Source of the DNA: Echinometra lucunter
Lineage: Eukaryota > Echinodermata > Echinoidea > Camarodonta > Echinometridae
Direction: 5' to 3'
Length of the DNA stretch: 64,000 bases
Assembly: GCA_029962745.1 (NCBI GenBank)
Contig: JAPZVO010000022.1
Coordinates: forward strand, 926,423 to 990,422
In this document: positions 1-7,900 of the stretch, one piece after another
Numbering within the stretch: the stretch's first letter is position 1
How the letters are laid out: the number at the start of each line of letters is the position of its first letter
Program-made: the position numbers and the translations under genes
Notes under the pieces: model-generated
Database searches by the model: none
The model's input: only the letters and a program-made list of their open reading frames with translations
Told to the model about the DNA's origin: nothing

Positions 1-434
1 TTGACTTTCTGTTGTATATCTTCATGTTTTTCTTATTGTTTTGAAATGGCCAAATAAATAATAATGATAGTAATAATAATAATAATGATAATAATAATTT
101 GTTGAGACAATAAAGAAAAAGGAATATGAACAGGTGTTTTGAGCTCTGCGAGTTCAGAACTTATGAAATTTACATAAAAATGCTACCACATAAATCAAAA
201 CAAGGTTTTAAGATTTATGTAAGAACTTTAGCAGTGTCAAGGAAGGAAACAAGAATTTAAGAAATGAACAGGTGTCCAGCTTAATTAGAAATTTAAATTC
301 AGAAATTAAAGTAAGAATGAAATGAACCGATTTTTGTTCCTTTCATGTGTTGTCTTTCTTTCATAGTTTGGGTGGAAGATTTGATCAGCTTTTAGTTCAT
401 TTGTCATGTTGACTTTTGACTGATTTCAATATAG
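1..434. other. Non-coding, AT-rich, short (ATA)n tract
   Basis: No exon-like segment is seen. A short ATA/ATG-rich microsatellite lies at about 55-100. Confidence 0.5.
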
Positions 435-740
435 TTGGTCAACAGCTTTACTGCCCGTCAAAGGACTTTCCTTGTTTTAAAGTATGAGCAAATGCACAGC
501 CTCCTTACCACTCATCGTGCATTTCAAAGGCGATACCCAGATAAGCCACCACCATGCACCAAGACAATCAAGAGGAACTACCTGAAGTATCAAGAGTTTG
601 GTACCTTTGAAATGCATGCTGAGTGGCATACAAGGAGGTTGTGCATTTGCTCATACTTTAAATCTACAAAAATGTTCTATGTTAAACAAAACTTTAAAAT
701 AAAAGGGAGCAGAGAAGGCAAAAGCACTCCAGCCGATTGA
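435..740 (+). pseudogene. Transposon-derived helix-turn-helix fragment (DUF4817-like)
   Basis: The open frame holds about 70 residues resembling the N-terminal helix-turn-helix segment found in many DDE-transposon-linked proteins (DUF4817-type): an aromatic/basic start (TARQRTFLVLKYEQM), then FQRRYPDKPPP, then TIKRNYLKYQEFGT. This segment usually precedes a transposase; none follows here, and the frame ends after about 30 unrelated residues. The start is not a convincing ATG, as the frame opens at a GTG. Bases 478-506 recur inverted at 632-660 with one mismatch, so the 3' part of the frame is an inverted copy of its own 5' part. I infer a dead transposon remnant. Family assignment is from pattern memory. 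Confidence 0.4.
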
Positions 741-2450
741 AAACATAAAGGCAGTGCAGAATTGTAGCACTGCAAACTTGGAATGGGCTGAAATGCACTG
801 CTATTACATAATAGACTCTCTGTTCAAAACCAATGATGCGAAACCAATGATTTTTTTTTTCATAAGTAACAGGATTAAATGAGCTTTCAAGATATGAACA
901 TCAAATTGGGACTAATATTATATCTTAGAATTAATTCAGCGCTCAATCAGAGGGACATTTTTGGGGGGACGCGCTGTACAGGATATAGGGAGATCTGAAT
1001 TTATGTATCCTCTCCATTTGCTGATTCACGGACTTTGCGTTGGGAAGGCCTTTTATTAGAAATGTGCATAATCTTGTATCTGACGGTAACAGATTAATCT
1101 TTTTCATTATGTGATGGAGCGTAGCGACTGAGGGGGGAGGTTTTTAACTTTCGAATAGTCAAACATTGCATTTTAGAGTATATACTTCAGCTAATTTCAA
1201 ACATCTTGTTTTAGCATTCACCCATTATTTTCCATACTTAAAACGAAATTGTTCAAATTTCCGCTGAACAATTTCAATCCACTGAAAAATCGCTGCTTGG
1301 AGCCACCCCGGTCCCGACCGTTCAGGGCGAGACACGTTTGCACATTTTAAACTATATTTGTCACATTAGCTGACACTTTTTCTTTTCAAAAAATATACAT
1401 ATATACCTAATGCCTGAAACTGAAGCACAAAAACCAAAAGGTCTACTGTTTATTCATCTATTACCTTTACTTTTTGGTGCGCTAATATTTCGATTTTATT
1501 GTTAATATTACTCACCCATTGATATAAAATGTATTTAATGTACACTATTATTACTAACATTATATCACATTATGAGAATTTTTGCTGTAATACTGTACAC
1601 GTATTTCATAATCAGATCTTTACCCGACAGATAAAAAATCAGTTATGCTTCGAGTACATAAATGTGCATTTATTGCAAGAGCAGGGATCAACACGATACG
1701 ATGTAATGCAATTTATTGCACAAACAAATAGGAAATACTGACATCTTCATTGCAAAATTGTAATAGCACAGAGACAATCCATTACAAAGCAAAAATGAAA
1801 CAAGTCTGCGTTTCATCAAAGATGGACGGAATCATTCTGGTTTCAGCTGCGACGCTGAATATGCTTTCATTGAAACACTGCAAAAAGAAATGATCAAATG
1901 TGATGAAAACATTTTGACATGGACTTAATACTTATTTTCTGACACTTTTAGGCTGTAAGGTACAACGTATATAACTCATACAAAAAAAAACAGAATTGAA
2001 AAACACAAATGCTTAGATGCAAATACACATACCATAATACTTTTGGTACAGATTGCGAGAGCACACATCAGTATCAAATATTCTATCTTAGAGATAGTTA
2101 TAGCAATAAACAGTCTGAAAATAGAAATAATATCTAGCCATGAATACATACTGTTTTCATATCGATATCACACAAATCGATAAAACAAAGGACACTTTCT
2201 TGGTTAAAAGTAAAAATATAACTCAGCCCAGGATCCGTAGAGCGTAAAATAGAAATTGGGTCAGTATTTTGTAGTGCGTAAAAGGTATCCCTATCACCAT
2301 CCAGGTTATCTTTTACTAATTCCAACCAGGATACGAACAATATAATTATGTCTCAGATATTATTATCGACATTAAAAGAGTGATTAATAAATTCAAGTGA
2401 CGGTAAATTGATAACGAGAGAAGGAGAGAGGGAAAAGTAGATTAGGACTA
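741..2450. other. Intergenic DNA, no supported gene
   Basis: AT-rich. A minus-strand frame at 2134-2340 has a Trp and a DTFYALQ segment faintly like the second half of a death domain, but no clear acceptor. Nothing else is recognised. Confidence 0.4.
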
Positions 2451-2579
2451 TTACCAGTCGCCGATTTTCTCGATGATGCGGTTGCGGCAGCATAGCTCGA
2501 ATTCTCGGGCGTTTATATGCAGTGATATGCTTTCAGGTAGAGCGGTTTTTTTCCACTTCTCTATGAAATTGTTTTTCCC
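2451..2579 (-). CDS. Orphan C-terminal half of a death domain, possible terminal exon
   Basis: After a splice-acceptor-like tract ending in AACAG, 42 codons are open to a TAA stop. The peptide begins GKNNFIEKWKKTALPES and continues with an amphipathic SLHINAREFELCC segment and a final IIEKIGDW. The Trp-containing helix followed by a spaced helix matches the pattern of exon 6 of the tandem death-domain gene upstream on the same strand (IIWRWREDTHQK), and like that exon it would start at phase 0. It could be an alternative last exon of that gene, the last exon of a separate paralogue, or a relic. No first-half exon is convincing between 2580 and 4561. Confidence 0.4.
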   Translation of the reverse strand, partial: GKNNFIEKWKKTALPESISLHINAREFELCCRNRIIEKIGDW

Positions 2580-2678
2580 CTGTTCTTAAAATAAAACTCT
2601 TCGTCTGTGTGTAGAGGAGAAAAATTGATATCCCACTAATCATGCTAATGGTGCTGTCTCATTGGAGCTGCCCCACTA

Positions 2679-3095
2679 TTAACCCATTCGTGACAGGAAT
2701 TATTTAAAGCCTAATTTGATCAGCTTTTATTCTTCAAATTGGCAACACCAACATTCTTATTTTATTGCTACATTTTTCTTATAAAATGTCATGTATCTGA
2801 AATGAATATAAATTGACAGAAATTATGATTAGCAGTCAAAAAGTTGCCAATTTGCAGGGGAAAACATTAATTTTAAACTTTCTATCACATTGCCAATTTA
2901 AGGATTTTAATGCTTATTTTCCTTTTAAAAAATTTCAGCATCAAACAATGAATATTGACGCAACCAAAATGGGCACAGTTTGTGTAGAATGTTTTGCTCT
3001 TTCTGCTCGTGTATTTGGTACGATTTTTAGGGCTTTGCATCAAAAGATATTAGGCCAAACCACAAAATGTGGACCCTCTGTCACGAATGGGTTAA
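2679..3095. mobile_element. piggyBac-like MITE, copy 1
   Basis: A 417 bp element bounded by TTAA, with terminal inverted repeats CCCATTCGTGACAG and its complement. TTAA target sites and CCC-starting ends are typical of piggyBac-type elements. A near-identical copy lies at 57374-57788. No transposase is encoded; the open frame within it is shared non-coding sequence. Confidence 0.8.
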
Positions 3096-3134
3096 TACAC
3101 ACGAGCATATCCCACCAGCACACACCACATTGTA

Positions 3135-3403
3135 CACTCTTAGAAAAAATGTGTCACCTAGAACCCCTTTTTTTGGGGGGGGGGGGGTCCCGTATTTAGA
3201 ACCCTACAGAAAAAGTGTTCTATAAAGGGTTCTTTATATTTTCAAGAAGCCCAAAAAGGTACCTTGTACAACCAATAATGGTTCTAAAGACCCTCTAGAA
3301 CCCTTCAGTGAATCTCCTAATTAAATGGTTCTTTGAAGAACATTTCATGGTTCTAAATGTGGGACAAGAAAGGTTCCAACCAGCACCATTTTTTCTAAGA
3401 GTG
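3135..3403. mobile_element. Tc1/mariner-like MITE (CACTCTTAG ends)
   Basis: The ends CACTCTTAGAAAAAATG and CATTTTTTCTAAGAGTG are inverted repeats flanked by TA on both sides, the usual Tc1/mariner target. The interior holds GGTTCTTTGAAGAAC-type dyads and a poly-G run. It is non-autonomous. Confidence 0.75.
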
Positions 3404-3405
3404 TA

Positions 3406-4561
3406 GGGTGTACCTTCAATTGAAAATCCAGTTTTCGGCCGAAGGTGACTGAGGTCCAGCATGTCGACAATCGGTTTGCTTTCATTGACATTATTTTACA
3501 AAATCAACCTGGGAGTATGATAGAGGTTCAAAAATTATGCTGTATTCGGCTGATATCGCGATAATGTATTAAGGCTTTTGGAGAGAATCGCGATTTTTCG
3601 CGGCAAAACGTGGCAATGAATACATACACACAAACACACGCCCACACAGTACAAATTATTTTAGCGTGACAGACATCATTATCAACACAAAGTAATCCCA
3701 CTTATAATAAGGAAAGAATAACAACGGGTTTATCAAATGGAATGATGGTGCAATATGCACCTAAAGTCTCTATAAAATTGTCCCATTGATGGGTGAATCA
3801 TCATGATCATATGCCTGACTTCAACAAAGTAAAATTGAATAACGAGCGATTTTGTTCATACTGAAATATTTTGTTTGTATCCATTTCAGAGCTTAAGGAT
3901 CTTGATATATAGATTATTCCTTGTTATATCTATTTACGGTATTAAATTCTAATACAGTGAAAATTCTATGGTATAATGATGATAATATAATCATAACAAA
4001 TAATTACACTGCAGCTTCCTAAAATTTGCATCATCGGAAGACGGAATCACATTCAAATGATGCATATCAGCAACACACTTCAAAAGCGGCAGCAAATCAA
4101 TAGTTATCTCCAAATCAACAGCATTTTGTAGTGCAAGCAAATGGTTCTAACATGGCCTCGTTTTCCGCTCTTTTCATTTAGTGTCGCTTTTTTATCAATG
4201 AAAGTCATATATGAAATCGTTCGTCACTGAAACTTGGATTATAGTTTCTTGGCTTTTACAGTGTTGCATTTAGGGTGCAAAATTTAACCTTTAATTCTGG
4301 GTGTGTATAAATCAGTATAGTCATGTAACCAAGTAAAGAATAATGACATCAGGTTTACGGAATGAAATTGAATAATCAATTTCATGCATAGTAGCCTGTT
4401 TTCGAATTTTGTGCAATTATTATTTTTCTGAGCACGAGATGATGATGTTAATATTTGACACTCCGCGAATGAGTGAAATAATTCTGTAAACATTCCGAGA
4501 AATAATGGGCACTGACTTTCTGGCATGTCAGAACTATGGCTTGACAACTGGAACATCCCTT
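3406..4561. other. Downstream region of the tandem death-domain gene
   Basis: Intergenic or 3' UTR sequence. A short minus-strand frame at 3991-4148 is open but has no good splice sites and no recognised domain. Nothing else is supported. Confidence 0.4.
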
Positions 4562-4971
4562 TCATTCGGTCTCTTCCTCTATCTCGGCGGCTCCTTCTTC
4601 GGACGGGTATTCTGACCCGACCCCTTCGATGCCTCCGTAGGGTCCCTCTTCCAACCTCAACGTCGTACAGTAATACTGCGACCTTGAAACGTCCAACAGC
4701 GTCAGCGCTGTGCGCTCGAACCCACACGCGATCAGACGATTACACAGCGCGCCCGTCGAGGAAATAATCCGGCGGTCGCGACAGAGGACAAGCGCCCTGG
4801 AGAGCTGTTCCTGCGGGTCGCGGAGCTCACGCTTGATCTGGGCTACTGTGCGGTCGTCGAGGCCCTGGACGAGCTGGGATGGGATGTTCTGGACGATAGA
4901 AGGCCATTCATGAGCACGGCTGACGTGTACCCACGACCCGACGTACCGCAAGCAGAATTCACTCATTGCAC
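4562..4971 (-). CDS. Tandem-DD gene exon 9 (DD-like module 5, acidic C-terminus)
   Basis: A pyrimidine-rich acceptor ending TTTTCCAG completes a Gly codon; 135 codons run to a TGA. The module starts MSEFCLRYVGSWVHVSR, in step with the R-Y-I starts of other modules, with helices through IKRELRDPQEQLSRALVLCR and a final helix near CGFERTALTLL. It lacks the W-K signature of modules 1, 3 and 4 and is the most diverged. The last 25 residues are Glu/Gly-rich. The exon is strikingly GC-rich against its surroundings. Confidence 0.78.
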
Positions 4972-7900
4972 CTGGAAAAAAAGCAGTAAGAAGAAAAAAA
5001 TACATATTTTCAAAGTGATCCTCAATGTTTTAAATTTTCCTCACAGACATTACGGGTTAACCTACAAATGTCGTATTATATAGAGGTCGTCCACTTTGGT
5101 GCTGAACTTGTTCTTGAGCCGAGATTACAGTCCGAGTTCGGCATAACTCTTAAAATCCTGCTTACAAGTTTGAATACTCGCGTTGTTATGAGATATTCTT
5201 AGCTATCATGAGCAAATTTAGCTTTCTCTACGGACCGTTTTCCGAGCTTTTAGCCTTGCTGAGCTTCTTACGCTCTAACTCGGCACCTAAGTCAGCAAAT
5301 ATGACAGGGGGTTCAGAATATAATCCTCTACAGTGTATATCACCCCCATTCACTATGTTAATCGTCCCCTTCTTCATTTCCTTCATCACTTTCACTATAA
5401 TCATCATCATCATGTTACCTTTAGATATATCTACTGATCCCAATCGGTCAATGACGTCGATAGTCGATCCCAGCTCCGCCTTGTCCAGTGCGCTGATGAG
5501 CTCGGTGTGTGACGCGTACTTCCCGCGCGTTTCCTTCCAGCGTAGGAGCAGACGGTAACCCAAAAGTGCCGATTCTTTTCCCGCCGGAATCTTCATCGGG
5601 GCAGTATCGACGTGCAGCTCGTCTGCTAAAGCCTTCATGCTATCAGTCGGAATCAGCGTCGATATATAACGAAGACCTGTATTGGGGGGATATTTTCTTT
5701 ATATACAAGATATACACATGTGTATTCTCTTTGGGTGCCTACTGCATGTAGTGTTTCAGTGGTTAGAAAACATTTCATTTTCTTTAAAAAAATAAATCCA
5801 CATCTCTTTTTTTTTTTTTTTTTTTTTACATTTCTTTAAATCTAGAGTTGCGTATTTCCTTTTTATCTGTTTGGATCATATGTTTTTATTAATCAGCAAA
5901 CGTCTAAAACGTGCGACAATGGTAACAATGATTATCAAGTCAATTTTTGATATTACATTTGAATGGGACCACGGGAACACAAGAACATCGGGGACACATT
6001 TTCTTTTCTTCAGTTAAAGTATTTAACTTTATTTGTTTTTAAAGGGGCGCGGAAAGACAACCGTTTCCCCCTCATCCACCAGGGTTTAAGAATTAAGGCT
6101 TAGGTTTTGCCTAAGATCTACTACTTACGCTTATCATCAATCAGTACTTCATCGAGGATAGCAGCGTTCTGTCCGAAGTCGAGATCTTCCATGTGCGCCA
6201 TCAGGTTCTCATACGATGCCCTCGAGTCCTCATCGCCTCCCTTCTCCTTCCATTTAACCAGGGCATTGAGCAGGTAGAGTCGTTTGTTGAAGTCCAGGCC
6301 GTACTCCCGCGTGATCTCGCGTTTCTCGTCGTCCGTTAGCCCGAAGCGGTCGACGAGAGCGCAGATCTTCTCACGGCTCATGTCCTTGGTGACGGTCCGG
6401 AGCATGACAACTACGAGATCATGGAGGATGTGTACGTAAACATGATATTTTTTTTTTATTTAAAATCATTAACTGGTGTGGTTATGCAATTTTATTGTGA
6501 GGAAAATCATCTGCATATAGGTTATTCTCGCCATGAAGCAGTAATTTATGGGACCACCAATGTATCCTTGGATTTCGGAAAGAAGCAACAAATCGACAGT
6601 CTTTCTGATAAACATTACTGAAAAAATATGCAGTTCATAAGAACGAAAAGCTGGCTTCTACATCTCGTCCAAATTTGAATTCTTTTATTCCTGTATACAT
6701 GACAGCATTTCAAGAACAATCATCTCCATTTTAAGGCACTGTTACTGTATGACATTTTCCTCACAGACATATTTCACTTGAAAAAAGGTCTAAAATTGTT
6801 TCATCAAAAGCAAAACTGAACTTTCTCTTGGAATTTGATAAACTTTCACGCAACTCTTCGGGACTAATGTTGTCGAAAACATAATATCCATTCCTTGTCC
6901 CTAAAGATAAAGGAAAAGATTAAGTACTCACTGTCCCGGACATCGACCGAGGTCATATTCGTGATTTCTTCCGCAACTTGAGGAAGACTGATGTAGCGCA
7001 GCGCCCTCAATAGTAGGGAATGGTTAGCCCGACCTCGAAGCTTCTGATGGGTGTCTTCTCTCCATCGCCAGATAATCTGTGATAAAAGCCAAAAGGGCAG
7101 AGAATAACTAAATCAAACGCTCGCAATAAAGGGACTAGTAGATACTGTTCTTCCCTTCTCCCAGAAATTTTTTAATGAACAATATTATACATAATGCTAC
7201 CGCATATTTGAAGACAGGGGCTCAGTCTTTTACGGTTTGAAAAAGAAATCACATTAATTTTTTTTTATCTCTCTCGCTTTGCTCACTATGTATAGTGAGC
7301 TTTTCGCTCACATGTATACCACGTAATGATTTAATTCATTGGGTCTCTTTCCTACACTTCTTTCAGAGACATTGTCTAATATTTCAGAATGTACGAAACG
7401 AAGAGTCAACTTCTATTACTTATTTAACCATCTTTAACCTTAAATTCAAAATCATCCATTTAAACCTAGCCTAAACTTATGATGTCATTTCATGCGACCA
7501 TTCTCCTCATCGCGCTTGATACGATTACTTTCCAAACACCCATACTGATGCGTATATATATATCCAAACAAATCAAATCAAGTTCAGTCATACCTGGAAT
7601 TTAAACTCGGCCATCTCAGTATAGAACTTCTCCTTGACCTCGTCCAAGTTGACCTTCATCGCATCAGCAAGAGGTTGACAGTCTCCAGGAAGATGTTTGG
7701 CCACTCTTCGGAGACCTTCCCAGAAAGATAAGAAAGACAGATGAATTTTTTTGTTCTGTTTTGTCCTACTTTCTCACGATGATATAAAACAGGATAATCA
7801 AAGTGAATGTGATTAATGTAGACACACGTGAATAAGAAGGAGTTGAATTGCTAAAGCAAAATAAAATCATCCGAAATATGTTCTTTGAAGAAATACATGT

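Noticed and set aside
2134..2340. Minus-strand frame with FVSWLELVKDNLDGDRDTFY, considered as a death-domain half
   Set aside because: No acceptor or donor in place and the second half does not fit the fold; left as unsupported.
3991..4148. Minus-strand frame with a helical LLPLLKCVADMHHLNVIP segment, considered as the missing first half of the orphan death domain
   Set aside because: The acceptor lacks a pyrimidine tract and there is no good donor; helix spacing does not clearly fit.
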